Shown here piece by piece: positions 11,529 through 23,342 of a DNA stretch of 64,000 nt; position 1 is the first letter of the stretch; every line of letters begins with the position of its first letter. The position numbers and the translations under genes are program-made. This DNA is from Codonopsis lanceolata (Eukaryota; Streptophyta; Magnoliopsida; Asterales; Campanulaceae): contig CM028378.1 of NCBI GenBank assembly GCA_013146195.2, positions 86,672,295-86,736,294 of the forward strand, in the 5' to 3' direction. Below the pieces are notes generated by a model. It searched no databases. It was given only the letters and a program-made list of their open reading frames with translations, and was not told where the DNA came from.

Positions 11529-12340
11529 AATCATGCCCAGTACTGTGAATATCATCGCTGCAGTGGTCACCTCACCGATAAATGTAATATACTCAGAGAT
11601 GCTATCCAAGATCTTATAGATGATAAGGTAATTGAAAAGCCTACTCCCAGACCAAATATAGTCAATAACCCTCTACCTCAAATCAACATGATTGAGGTTG
11701 ATGAAAACTCCCTGGGTATGATGGATGAAGGCACTTATTATAAAAGAACCCCCTGCTGAGTTTGAGTCTATTTTGCCCCTAAGGGGGTGGCCCAGTGGTA
11801 GACATGTGGCTTCACAAACTGTGTGGTCACATGTTCGATCCCTTCCCATGCCCCCTTTAGGAGGAAAAAAAAGAAAAGAGTTTGAGTCTATTTCTAATAA
11901 GCCTCTGTAGAACTAGTATACTACGACTGGCCCGCAGATCTGGTGGACCGCTTCGGATATATTACCCCTATTCATTTCCCTAGCCTTACGGATTGGTCAT
12001 ATACAAATCCGCTCCATAAAGTTGAGGATCTCAAACTCCATGTCCTCAATAATGTAATAAACCCTGTACAGTGTGCTTTTAATAATAATCTAAATGTCTT
12101 TGCTTATTTCTTAGTTGCACCTGCATTAAAAGACGCATTAAATAATTATAATAATGAGTCATTTAATAGGACCCAAAAAGAAAAAAAAAATTATTTGTTT
12201 GAGCTTGAAAAGTCAGTTGAGCACCAGGGACAACATCATTCATCAACAGCAACTGAAGACTTACCCACTATCAATCTGGGGCTGGACAATGAAATCAAAA
12301 GAAATCAAAATCGGCAGCTACCTGCAAAGTTCTGAAAAGG
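11529..12340 (+). pseudogene. Tat/Ogre-like Ty3-gypsy gag region, degenerate
   Basis: After the CACTA end the frame reads NHAQYCEYHRCSGHLTDKCN, then ILRDAIQDLIDD, a zinc-knuckle-like motif followed by the LRDxIQDLI context typical of Tat-type gag proteins. The frame is interrupted by a SINE (11774-11877) and continues with a 130-codon open frame from 11943 that I cannot assign. In an active element gag would package the RNA; here it has no 5' part, which was cut off by the CACTA insertion. Confidence 0.7.
11774..11877 (+). mobile_element. tRNA-derived SINE with 16-bp target duplication
   Basis: GAGTTTGAGTCTATTT occurs exactly at 11758-11773 and 11878-11893. The ~104-bp insert has a tRNA-like head with an A box (TGGCCCAGTGGTAG) and a B box (ATGTTCGATCCC), internal RNA polymerase III promoter elements, and ends in an A-rich tail. 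Length, tail and long TSD are those of a plant SINE mobilised by LINE machinery. It splits the Tat gag frame: removing it rejoins the reading as EFESI followed by SNKPL. Confidence 0.88.
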
Positions 12341-12975
12341 ATAACACTCATGGATCTCCTCAAAAAGTTTGTGGACATGTTTACCTAGTCCTATGAAGAT
12401 GTGTCGGGGGTAGACCCAGCCATAGTCAAGCACCGGATCCCCACATGTCCGGATGCTCGGCCAATCTAGTAAAAGCTCCACCGAATCAAGCCAGAATGGT
12501 CACTACAAGTTTAAAAAATAAAATAAAATCATGAAACAGCTGCACGTCAACTTCACTCGGGTAGTAAAAAAAAAGAGAGATACGAGTTAAAAAAAAGAGT
12601 AAAAAAAGTGTAAAAAAAAAAAGAAAAAAAATAGAAGAAGAGAAAAATACCCGATCTGGCTGTCCAATTTAGTGACCATTCTCAAGCCCAACAGGAAGGT
12701 TCGGATCTGCGTAGACTTTCGCGACCTCAGCAAGGCGTCGCTCAAAGATGACTTCCCTCTACCCAATATCAATATTGTGGTAGGCAGCTTCGCTCATGAA
12801 GTCGATCCTCTGCAATCGTCAGCAAGCGAGCTATAATCAAATCAAAATGGCAAGAGAACCAAGAAAATACCTCGTTCACCACCCCTTTGGGGAACTTACT
12901 GCTATCATGTCATGCTGTCTGGGCTAAAAAATGTTGGGGCTACTTATCAAAAGGCTGCTACCACTCCCTTCCACG
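12340..12975 (+). pseudogene. Tat/Ogre-like reverse transcriptase remnant
   Basis: Readable pieces in order: SYEDVSGVDPAIVKHRIPT (about 12390-12450), KPEW near 12500, YPIWLSNLVTILKPNRKVRI then CVDFRDLSKASLKDDFPLPN (12648-12770), and a block around 12880-12980 including LKNVGATYQKAATTPFHD. These match the start of the Ty3-gypsy RT domain of the Tat lineage (VHRLP, WLANIV, CVDFRDLNKA, GATYQR). Frames shift repeatedly. About 80 bp of A-rich sequence (12567-12647) has been inserted between the FTRVV and YPIWL segments. No RNase H or integrase is recognised downstream. Confidence 0.8.
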
Positions 12976-13119
12976 ATGTGCCGTATATTATCAAAGAGAT
13001 CCGGTCAGGAAATGTCGTACTCCTCACAAGCCAGGAAAGAAAAGACCTTGTTCAGCCCTCCAATCTCAACGAGCTTAAAAGGTATTATGCCCGAGCCACC
13101 CTATCTAGCAAGTGCTTCC

Positions 13120-13178
13120 CTCTCCAGCTCGCTAGGCTGAAAACCCGAAAGGGCGGCCTAGGCAAAAGTTAGGGCATA

Positions 13179-13212
<34 letters not shown>

Positions 13213-13394
13213 AAAGAATGAAAAAAAAGATGAAAAATAAGGGCTCGCTAGGCTGAAAACCCAAAAGGGCGGCCTAGTAAAAAATTAGAGCAAATAAAAA
13301 AAATATTTGAAAAAAAACAAATAAAAGGAGAAATAAGGGCTCAAGTAGGTTGAAAACTCGAAAGCATACCTGCCTGAGGCAAAAGTTAGAGCAA

Positions 13395-13402
<8 letters not shown>
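13120..13402 (+). repeat. Three diverged repeats of an element-specific motif
   Basis: GCTAGGCTGAAAACCC with AAAGGGCGGCCTAG and AAAGTTAG(G/A)GC occurs near 13130, 13244 and, more diverged, 13345, each followed by A-rich or AT-repeat sequence. Similar repeats are known in the non-coding 3' half of plant Tat-like elements. Confidence 0.6.

Positions 13403-13485
<83 letters not shown>
13403..13485. repeat. (AT)n microsatellite, about 41 units
   Basis: Uninterrupted AT dinucleotides after an A run. It creates artefactual Tyr-Ile frames. A shorter tract lies at about 13185-13209. Confidence 0.95.
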
Positions 13486-13488
<3 letters not shown>

Positions 13489-15580
13489 AGAACAAGTGGG
13501 GAGGGAGCACTCTTTGAAACCTCAAATCCTACCTCCGCCTTTGACATGCAAGGGGCTCGACCGACAGAAGAAAAAGAAAAAACCACTATTTAAAGCTCAC
13601 AACAAAACACTAAAATATAAAGTTTTCAGGTACTAAGGTGCAACTTAGGAATAATTGCTAAAGAAATTTAATTAGGTTATACATTATTTGTCTGTACATA
13701 TCTATTATTGCCTATACCCCCTTGTTTCCCCAAAATTATTCTTCATTTGCAACTTAAGCCCCAGAGCAGTCCATTAGTGCCTGCAGAGTCCACCCGGCCG
13801 GGCCTATATACTTCTTCTGCAAGGTACAGAAAAGGCTCAACCTCATCAAAACGAGAAGCACCAGAAGTGTCCTCATCCTATTCATCATCTGCGTTGCCAT
13901 TGTCCTGAAACAGCCAGACGACTTGGATTCCGATCATTCACTGCTGCCCTGTCTGATTGCGAAGAAAAATGCAGGGGTTATGAGAATAGCCTTATGCCAA
14001 GTATAGCCCTGCAACAATTATATGGCTACGAACAGGAGGAGGTATCTGCCTTTTCCTCTCCCCACATATCACAAAAAAAAAAAAAAAAAAAAAAGGAGAA
14101 AGAAAAGCCTGTTCAAGCCCGAAGGTATATTACTTTAAAATTCATTTTGTAGATACAGCGTGCCATTACCCATTAGATATCGGTATAGCTTTGCTTTGTG
14201 CGTGTGTTTTGAGTCTGCATTTTTTTAAATTTATTTTGCATTATATAAAATTATATTGCATTGTACATGTTTAAAAAAAACAAAAACAAAAACAAAAAAC
14301 AAAAAAAACAAAAACAAAAACAAAAAAAATTTATGCATTGTTTTGCATCTAAATAAAGATTTTTGCATTTTAGGCATCATAAAAATGTGTTTTGCATTTT
14401 AAAGATACGTACTACATTTTGCATTATTGCATGCATGTTAGAATAAAGAATACCCATGCATCATGTTAATAAGCATCTTATAATTTTTAGGCATCACATT
14501 TGCATCAAATAAAGTAGTACATGCATTCTTATGGCATTGACGATGTCCCTGCAGCATAAGCATGCATGAAAAATAAATTTTAGGACATGAAATATATCTG
14601 TTTTGTCTTGTATTTATCCAAGAATATGTCCGAAAATGTGTTCGGAAAAAAAATTGAATTGTATTTCGAAAAGTCCATTTCGTGAACACATAGCATGCAA
14701 AATATGTTTTAGCCTAGAACATACATCATATAGCTCCATTTGCATTTATAGTATAAATCATGTATAGTGAGGTCAAATAGTGACCACTAGTTTAATCATG
14801 CATCGTAAGAATAAATTGCATAAATTTGATGCATCATCACCTAATTGCATCATTTAGACATAAATAGGACATGCATAAGCATTATTAATAAAGTCAGGAA
14901 TGCTTCAAAAGTGCCAAACAGTGCCAAAATCTAGCAGATCTGAAGTATATCCAGGCAACAAAAAAAAAAGAGGAATATGAAAAACTAAAAAAAAACTAAA
15001 AAAAAACTAAAAAAAAAAAAGAGAATGAACAGATAATAAGCAAGCAAATAAAGAAAAATGGCGAGCATGCATAATAAAGGAAAAAAAAAGAAGGGGAAAA
15101 GAAAAAAAATCGAGAGAGGGGAAATGCATGTACAAGAAAAGAAAAGAAAAATTTTATGAGTGCATGCAACAAGAAAGAATGCGGCGGCAGAAGAAGAAAC
15201 TTTCGGCTAAAGCTAGAAAATGGAGCGAAAAGAAAACAGCAGCAAATAAAAGATGATTTCAGCTGGTATCAAGAGATGTTGCAGCAAGAAAAAAAGGGGG
15301 GGGGGTTCCTAACCAAAGTTAGAAGGAGCGGTAAAGAAAAATGTAGCAACATCAAGAAAAAATTTCTAGCTAAAGTCGAAAATATAGCGGAACGAGGAAA
15401 ACAGATTTTCCAGTAAAGGCTGGAACTGTGATGAAAGAAAAATCCCCAGCAAAGTGCAGTGAAGAACAACGTAAAGCAGCAAGAGCAGCAAAGCAACAGT
15501 AGCAGCAATTTGTTGCATGGACACGGCAAAGGTAAAGAAAAGGAAGGTATTTTCCTTTTTTGCAGTGCATTTGTATAATG
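13486..15580. other. 3' non-coding part of Tat-like element, A-rich
   Basis: No sustained reading frame. It contains a 20+ base A run near 14073, an ACAAAAAC-type tract at 14273-14332, and repeated CTAAAAAAAA near 14985-15020. The 13770-14060 part is GC-richer and may be element coding remains, but I cannot assign it. Confidence 0.4.
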
Positions 15581-15582
15581 TT

Positions 15583-15812
15583 TGGAAACTTTCCTTTAAG
15601 GGGTACGCAGCCCCGGATTAATAGGGAAAGGTCTTATTCTCTGGTGAATGTTGAGTTCCTAAGGAGGCAATGCATTCTATGCATTTTTGGATGTGTTGGA
15701 AACTTTCCTTTAAGGGGCACGCAACCCCGGATTAAGAGGGAAAGGTCTTGTTCTCTGGTGAAGGCTGAGTTCCTGAGGAGACAATTCATTCCACCCAGCC
15801 GCATGGCGAATT
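15583..15812 (+). repeat. Two tandem copies of a 115-bp unit
   Basis: GGAAACTTTCCTTTAAGGGG starts at 15583 and again at 15698; both copies continue with CACGCA.CCCCGGATTAA, GGGAAAGGTCTT and TTCTCTGGTGAA. Confidence 0.85.
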
Positions 15813-16160
15813 ACGATTGGTCTGATTCCTTGTTTAATGATACGTAGGCAGTCTATATATCTCGGTAGACGCGACCATCATAGCACGTTATTTACCATTG
15901 CCGCACTTATTTGATAAAGCTTTGCCGCACTTGCTCATTTAGTATTGCCGCACTTGCACCGCAGCATTTAGTCCCCAGTTGAGTGAACTACGTCTCGGTC
16001 TGATTCCTTGTATAAGGATACGTAGGCAGCCTATTTCGGTAGGCCTGACCGTTGCACGAATGATAGTTTAGGTTTTGGCCTTAATTACGTTTGGTCTGAG
16101 TTCCTTTATTAAGGGATACGTAGGCAGCCTACACTAGTAGGTCCGACCATTAGAGCACTT
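15805..16160 (+). repeat. Three copies of a GATACGTAGGCAG-centred motif
   Basis: The motif occurs at 15839, 16017 and 16115, each preceded by TTACG/CTACG..TGGTCTGA.TTCC and followed by a GGTAG...GACC segment. Repeats of this kind lie just upstream of the 3' LTR in plant Tat-like elements. Confidence 0.75.
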
Positions 16161-16378
16161 CATTTCATATCTGCTTAAAAATTACGATAACTTGCTTTAA
16201 CCGACTAAATATGTCTAGGTTATGGAGTTTGGTTTGTGATATATACTATTGCATTATAACTACTACCTGCTGCATCTCTTCCCTGTTTTATAATTGAACG
16301 AAATTGGACAGTCTATTGTTTATCAACGATGTTCGTCTACTCAGTAAGCCTTGGGTTGCCCGTGTGAGACTCCATCGT

Positions 16379-17600
16379 TGAGGGCTCTAGACACCCCAAT
16401 TTCGCACTCTCGATGTGTAACTCGGCATGTGATATTAAGAATCTGCTTAAACTTAACAAAATGTCAAGTTCTGTGGGTTGAAAATGTAAAAGGAGAAAGT
16501 AGGATGCATGAATAGTAAACTGCAGGGGGAAAATGTCAAAAATCAAAGTTGAACAGAGCTTGGCGCTTGCGCCACTGCTCTGGCGCCGCGCCAAGAAGTC
16601 ATGTTGGCCGCGCCAAGGGTCTTCAACAGTGCCCCATCGTTAACGCATTGTACAAAATGTTTAGCACGCGATACAAGCTGATGAAGCACGGATCCAACTA
16701 CAAATAGAGGTGCCCAGCTCCCCATTTCGACACAATTTTTCGACGAAGAGTTACTCTGCGTAATTATGACGCCGAGAGCGATCAAGTGAGCGAGTGATCC
16801 CTCCCATCTCATAAAGCCTCAAAACCCTGTCCAAACTCCGCCAAAACACAAATCCAACCGGTTAAAGTGATCCCTAGCTCTTTAGTTAGGTATCCACCAT
16901 ATTTCCTCGACCCAAAAACCATAAAGTAAGCCGTTACTCTGCCCGAGTAAATAGGCTGAAAACACCCGAAACAAGCCGTTATTCCGCCCAACCAAATAGG
17001 CCAAAATCACCAAAACTAAGCCGTCATTCTGCCCGAGTGAGTGAGCCAAAAACTACCATATATAAGCCGTCACTCTGCCCAAATCACATCAGCAATCAGC
17101 AACAGCAATAAAAGTCTCCCTCTCCCGAGAAGGACAGAGCGAGCACACCCCGCTCTAAAAGATAATAGTCTTTAAGGGCGTTTTTATTTATTTACTTATT
17201 TATTTATTCATTTATTATAAATTTGTTATTTAAATCCGGCCCAATGTAATCAATATAAGTCGTTGTGATGCCCGGATTAGATTAGGAGATATTATGTAAA
17301 AGAGCCGTTATAATGGCCAAATAATTTTAAATACATTTGTAATTATTGTAAGGAAATGGTTGCAAGTCCGTAAATAATGTAGCCACGGATGTATTTATTT
17401 TATTTTCCTGTCTTTTAATGTTTTATTTATTTGCTAAATAAATATAACAATAAGCATACTTTAGCCAAAAACTATTTTGAGACCGAAAGGGCGAGTTGGG
17501 TGCCTAGCACCTTCCCAACTCGTAACTTAGCCTCCGAACCCGTTTTTTATCTTTGGTTTTCTTTTTTTGGTTTTCCTTTATTTTTGCCTTAAAATAAAGA
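16379..17600 (+). mobile_element. LTR-like terminus of Tat-type element
   Basis: TGAGGGCTCTAGACACCCC at 16379 resembles the start of Tat-type LTRs. The 3' part has TAGCACCTTCCCAACTCGTAA, then CTTAGCC and, at 17601, TGGCGACTCT, which recur in degraded form at 33.89-33.99 kb. TGGCGACTC resembles the primer-binding sequence of this lineage. If so, the order LTR then primer site means the RT remnant upstream belongs to another copy or to a tandem arrangement. Ends are not exact. Confidence 0.45.
16920..17085 (+). repeat. Tandem repeat, three to four units of about 55 bp
   Basis: AAGCCGTTACTCTGCCCGAG, AAGCCGTTATTCCGCCCAA, AAGCCGTCATTCTGCCCGAG and AAGCCGTCACTCTGCCCAAA, each followed by a GGCCAAAA-like spacer, inside the LTR-like region. 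Confidence 0.75.
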
Positions 17601-18062
17601 TGGCGACTCTAAAACTTTTTGGATCCAGCGGGGCCTCGCAACACTCCTTCTTTGCACTTTTCTGTCCTCCCCTTAAAAAAGGGAAAATGGGAATGGAAGG
17701 GTGATGTATTCTCATATCATGGTATTCCCTAAAAAAGGGATAACTTGATGCGGCAAACCCAAAGCTCCCATAGTGATCCAAAACGGGTCATAAGACTATT
17801 TTTAAATAAAATCCACTAAAGGCAACCGAGGCGCATTCCAACGCGCTATCATAGACAGCACTCCTCTCGCACTTTTGATTTCGCCTTCCCCTAAACAAGG
17901 GAGGGTGGAACGAGAGAAGTGGTGTCCCGCATCCGCACGTATGCGCACCCCTAACCAAGGGCGCGCGGGACGCGGGCGCAGTCTGGTCCTGGGAGCCCAC
18001 AGTACCATTTGTTAGGTTTTCATAAAATCCTTGATACGTATACCCTTTTGAAACGTACACCA
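17601..18062 (+). other. Post-LTR leader-like region with internal duplication
   Basis: Two diverged blocks, near 17641 and 17862, share ACTCCT, TTTGCACTTTT or CTCGCACTTTT, and CCCCTTAAAAAAGGG or CCCCTAAACAAGGG. No open frame of note. Confidence 0.4.
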
Positions 18063-18891
18063 ACTTTGTGTCGGTAATTGAATTTGAATTCAGTCGCTTA
18101 CACTTTATTCGAACTCGTGATTTTATTCTCTGTTTCTCACATAAATATCGAGTTTCATGTGAGATGCCTTTTTAAATATGAATAACATGATCTTTATGAT
18201 ATATCAATTTTGTATTAGCATTGGATTATATGAATCTCTACCATGATCACTAAATCGAGTATATGATAGTATCGAATTATGAATTATGATGTTTATGAAT
18301 ACCACGTGAATAGTGGTGTGGTTATCTGGATATATCAATTTCTATCAATTATGAAACTATGAACTGCTTATGTGATCATGGGATTCTGTGAGTGATCCGT
18401 TGTCTTCAGCCGGTATGGGACGGTTGATGGCAATTGGCAACTCGTGTATTTTTTAATACATCTTTCTTTCGGATTCTAAACCCCCTTTATTGAAATTTGA
18501 AAACTGCTTCCGCTTATCGATTTTGAACAATGATTTTTCGAATACTTGAATTATTCTTCTTTGACTTATTTCTGGTCAACTCCTCTTTGTAATCGGAGGG
18601 GTTGTATATGAACTTATCGATAAGTTTTGACTAGATGATAAATTTCGAGTAGACGAGTGAAGATTGTCCTAGAATTTTAGACATTCATGTTTAGTACTTC
18701 GACAATCTATTTACTTTAGTTGGTTTATTTTGGATTGTATTTTGAATAATTGGTGGTTGAACTTTAGCCACGAATAGATATATTAATGTTAATTATGAAT
18801 TGAGAATATTGATAATTTAAGTTATAATTGTTGGTGACATGGCCAAATTGTAGGAGCGAATGTCGATACCGAGTTTGAGGCGTTACATTTA
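18063..18891 (+). other. Possible LTR fragment ending GGCGTTACA
   Basis: Non-coding. It ends TTTGAGGCGTTACA, an LTR-like terminus, and contains the AATCGGAGGGGTTGTAT and GCCGGTATGGGACGG stretches. No start or TSD was found. Confidence 0.28.
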
Positions 18892-19390
18892 CATCGTTGT
18901 TATTTCCCGTTTTCATGTTTAGATTTGTCTAGTTTATTTTTTTCTCTGCTTTTCTTGCTTCACCCTGCAATTGTTCTTTGCAGAGATCCTTTTTGACCCC
19001 CAATTGCAACAAAAACATCATGGACCCAAATTGAAGCAGAACGGAAGGGGAAGAAATAAAATTAAGCTTGTAAACACGTACAAATGGACGTTTGTTCGAT
19101 TGTCGTTCGAACGGACATAGATAACAATCACAGTGCACTGTAATTAACCTTGGAAAAAATTCAAATCAGAAGCAAAGTTTTTCATAAAATAAATCATGTC
19201 TTTAAACGAGAATACAATCCTTTATTTATATGGCCAAATATCAAATCCTTAATCTACTAGGAATATGACTAATTAAAAGGAATTCTAATGTAACAAGGAA
19301 TAAAAATAATACCAAAAGACAAATAAAGTAAATACTAACTAAAATAGGAAACCTAATTAAAATAGAACTAAACTTCAGCACTGTTCGAGA
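18892..19390. other. No gene recognised
   Basis: AT-rich sequence bordering the left TATGG duplication of the solo LTR. It may be flanking sequence of the MADS pseudogene locus or another element. Confidence 0.3.
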
Positions 19391-19395
19391 TATGG

Positions 19396-22043
19396 TGTGA
19401 CAGCCCGACCCGGACCCCAATGCGAGATCACGAGTCGTGCCGTCCAAATAATCAATAACACAAGCATGCACAAGTAGGATAACAAAATTCATGTGGCGCA
19501 ACATCGCATACGAATAACAACTCGGCTACACTTGGCCTAAAAACAACTTAATATAAACAAGTCATCGGCGACGCATACTGAACCCAACAACAAGCTCCTA
19601 CAATATTAACACATGTTTATAAAACCTCAACGGCCACAACATGCCGGAGACAACAACAACAATAATAAATAAACGAGCTTTAGCGGAAGAAACTGTAGTG
19701 AACCATAAACATATAAACAGGCTCGACATGTAAGTCGGCATACAAAAGATTACAAGTGTTAAACCATTAAGTTTACTACAACAACAAAAACCCCAAGTCA
19801 AGTCTATTTGACTTGCTTCCCAACGCCCTTGCCAAAATAAAAGACTAATAACAAAGTCCAAAAAGAGCAACCTTGCTCACAAACCACCAAGCGTGAAATA
19901 AGTGAGTCTATCTCTGACCGTCTCCTCGCCTCTGATCTAAGGAAACAAAACAAACAAATAGGGTAAGTCGAAAGACTTAGTAAGTTACTAAAAATGCATG
20001 TTCATGTTATAGCATGACATTTATCTCAATTATGATACATGATCATCATATAGCACTTAACATATTATTCACGTAAGTGCGTAAAGTAAATCATACAAGT
20101 AGGATATGATATAGTCACGCCGCCAGTAGCTCCCCGCAATACATTCTCATCGGTTCGTGCCATCGATGTTTTGTGAATTCATCGACTCATACCGAGAACC
20201 TACTCGATTTCATTAGCAAGCCAACGCGCACGTATTGTTACAGCAAAGGGCTACTTCCCCACCGCGCCCACAAGGAGGTGTGTGTGAGGTCCTGGTGCGG
20301 CGATCCATACGAGCACGAATCCCATAATTCGTGAAGGCTTATGCATCGTCCCACCCTGACTTAATAAACAAACCAAATAATGCCAGCTGGACTCAATGTG
20401 ATGCACAAGTAGATATTTACTTGACTTAAACCAATCAAGGACCGAATTCGACAAGAGCGAACTCGACCAACCAAGTAGGGTATTAATCTCTACCATAAAG
20501 CATGTCAAGGCAATTAATTGCTCAAAACCAATCTTTCATAACAACTTGTTGTAAACAACTAAACCAAGCTCATATTTGAGTAAACCAAATCAAACGGTGT
20601 CCAAACTTCGTAGGGATTGAAATTAGAGTTCAACATGTTCAATTCTTCCCTAGAGTCGACTCCGTTGAGTCTTTTCTCTAAATTCCCAATTTTGGAGAAA
20701 TTGAAGCTATGTGCTTCATAACCCAACCTAGGTCATTTCTAGGTTCAACAAGGTTGTAAATTCACCAAGGCATTACAATGTGATTCATATACATCATAGA
20801 GTTCAATTTATAGAATAGAACACATAACAACTAAACCACATACAATGTAGGCTCAAATTAGGGCATTCACATTATTGCACTTATTCAAGCAACATATATA
20901 ATACATGTTTCTAACATGATCAAAACCTTAGATAGGCAAGATGAAAGAGTTTAATAAACTTCCATAGGCAAGAAATCATCCTATACATGCTCCTAGTAAG
21001 TTCATATTTTTAAAATACAAGAAGAGAGCATAGGAAGCATATATGTGTCCTCATTGACCTCAATCACCATAGGCTTTGTTTCCTTAGGGTCAATGAGAAC
21101 TAAATAGAAGAAGAAGAAGAGTAACTTACTTGTTCTACACCAAAGAAAACAAAGAAGGAAACTAATCGGTTGAGAATGATCTTCTCTTCGAGCTCTACAC
21201 TTTTGATGAAGGTGGCTTGAGCAAATAAGTGAAGGATCAAGGAAGATGGAGATGAGAGCTTCAAGAAGCCATGGGAGGGTCTTGGAGAAGAGAAATCCCG
21301 TTTTTGGAGAGTGAGGGAGAGAAATGAGAGTCAAAATCTGGAAGTGTGGTGTATATTGGTTCAAAAACTGAGTGGGACAAGTGTCATGACAATGTGGTCT
21401 CTTAAAATCTGATTTTTGTGGGCTTAATGATCACTAATGCTCTCTTAATCCATCCTTATAACTAGTTAGAGATGTTAGGACACAAGTAATAAGGGTTAGG
21501 GAGGTTTAGGTGGGGTTTAGAAAGGGTTTTGGATAGGGGTTTAAGGGTAGAATTCAAGAAACATCGAAACAGCACTGGGGGGACCTCATGGGGTCGCATG
21601 GTCCCCCTACCCTTGCGACCACATCCCTCCTGGATGCACAACACCTCATTTTCTGTCTACCTTGCGGGGGCAAGGTCATTCTACCTTGCGAGGGCAAGCC
21701 CGGCAGAACCAAAATGACTCAAAACTCAACCTAAAAGACCCCCAAACACTTAGCCAAATCAAGGGGGTTTCAAACCCCAACAAAAATGAGTTTAAAACTC
21801 ATCACAAGCACCCTCAAACAACACCCGAACAATCCAAACGAAGGAGGGAAAGAAGAAGAACCAAACAAGCAATTCAACCGGCGATTAAACAAGCATGCAA
21901 ACATGATTCTAAACATGCTAAGGGCTTCATGAATGACTTATGAATGTTTCTAAAACATTTATAAACTAAGTAGCATGCTCACAATCAACAAAAAAACATG
22001 AAGGCAAACACACAATGTACATACAAGAATACGGTGCGTTACA
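19396..22043 (-). mobile_element. Solo LTR, Ty3/gypsy-type (family A, copy 2)
   Basis: On the plus strand it begins TGTGACAGCCCGACCC and ends GGTGCGTTACA. TATGG is repeated exactly at 19391-19395 and 22044-22048, the 5-bp duplication expected of LTR element integration. Its reverse complement starts TGTAACGCACCGTATTCTTG, matching copy 1 at 1911. No internal coding region remains, so it arose by LTR-LTR recombination. Confidence 0.88.
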
Positions 22044-22048
22044 TATGG

Positions 22049-22171
22049 CGTGAGCATGCGAGGTGGGCACGCCGTGTTACTAGTGTAGATATTAGGTAAT
22101 ATGCTTCCTTGAGGTACGTTATGAGCTTTGCTTCTCCCTCGACGTTTTTCATCACATCTCTCTTTAATATC
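22049..22171 (-). pseudogene. Type I MADS-box pseudogene, 3' segment
   Basis: Continues the frame of the segment at 24047-24270 once the MULE is removed. Across the junction the reading is KVDAEILKRDVMKNVEGEA and then KLITYLKEAYYLIS. The lower end is broken by the solo LTR at 19396-22043. See the 5' segment for the family call. Confidence 0.5.
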
Positions 22172-23042
22172 GGAAAAATGGTCAATTTTGCCACTGTACT
22201 TTCATCTATCATCATATTTTTGCCATTGTACTATCTTCTAAGAAAGATTGTCATCGTACTTTGAAGTATACATGAAATTTTACTATTTTACCTAACTTCC
22301 ATCCAAAATCTAACTAAGGTCATAAGGTGATGTTAAATTTTGCCACCTGTCATGATAACATGCAACATTAGGGGACAAAATCTAATTTTCACTTTCTACC
22401 AAAAAACTATTACACTTTCTTCCCCTCCCCTCCCCCCTTTAGTACTACCGTAACAAGCAAAGAAGATGAAATGTTGATAGATTTTGGAGCATCTCGAGAG
22501 TCGGTTAGTAAAATGGCCTTAACTTTTTCCACGGGTAATATTTTTTGAGTTTTTTTTTTGTAAAAATCTAGACTCACGAGAATTTCCAACCATATATAGC
22601 ACACCACGTAATATTCTCTCTCAATGAAAACAATTTTATATTCAAAGTCAGACCATGTGTCGGAAAAATTTCTAAATTTGCATTAACCACGATGACATCA
22701 AAATTGCTTGTTCTTTGGATTTCAATTTTGTGTTGATAGCTCTAAAGTATTCTTCTCCCTAATTTACTTAATTGTTATGATAACACTGAAAGGGGGAGAG
22801 GAGAGGGGAAGAAAGTGCAATAGTTTTTTGGGAAAAATACCAAAAAGTCCCACTAAAAAAATCTCATATACAAAAAGTCCCAAAAATTGTTATTCTATCT
22901 AAAAAGTCCCAAAGTTAAACTCTTAATACCAAAAAAATCTAAAACTTAAAATCTCTTCTAACATCATTAGAGTATGAGGTTTTATTTGAAATAAAACTTA
23001 TTTTTAACTTTATTGATTTTAATGATTCAATATTTTAGATAA

Positions 23043-23120
<78 letters not shown>
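23043..23120. repeat. (TAA)n array, about 26 units
   Basis: Perfect AAT/TAA trinucleotides. It is the complement of the (ATT)n array at 23220-23341, so the two could pair as a long hairpin around a ~100-base loop. Confidence 0.95.
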
Positions 23121-23122
<2 letters not shown>

Positions 23123-23219
23123 CAACAACAACAACATTAACAAATAACTTACTATTAATAATAACAATAACATTAAAATAAATTCTATTAATACTGCTAT
23201 GGTTATTAATAGGGTTATT

Positions 23220-23249
23220 ATTATTAATAAATAATATTATTATTATTAC

Positions 23250-23341
<92 letters not shown>
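23220..23341. repeat. (ATT)n array, about 36-40 units
   Basis: TTA/ATT trinucleotides with one interruption near 23247. Opposite sense to the (TAA)n array at 23043. Together they generate a meaningless poly-Ile frame on the minus strand. Confidence 0.95.

Positions 23342-23342
<1 letters not shown>

Noticed and set aside
11774..11850. tRNA gene
   Set aside because: The head is tRNA-like, but the exact 16-bp flanking duplication and A-rich tail show it is a SINE; no full cloverleaf was drawn.
13274..13586. Frames with long Tyr-Ile repeats
   Set aside because: They are the (AT)n microsatellite read in frame.
19591..19870. Minus-strand 90-codon frame
   Set aside because: Falls within the LTR; the matching region of LTR copy 1 has stops.
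20251..21364. Minus-strand frames within the solo LTR
   Set aside because: They lie inside a non-coding LTR also present at 1911-4755 without matching frames.
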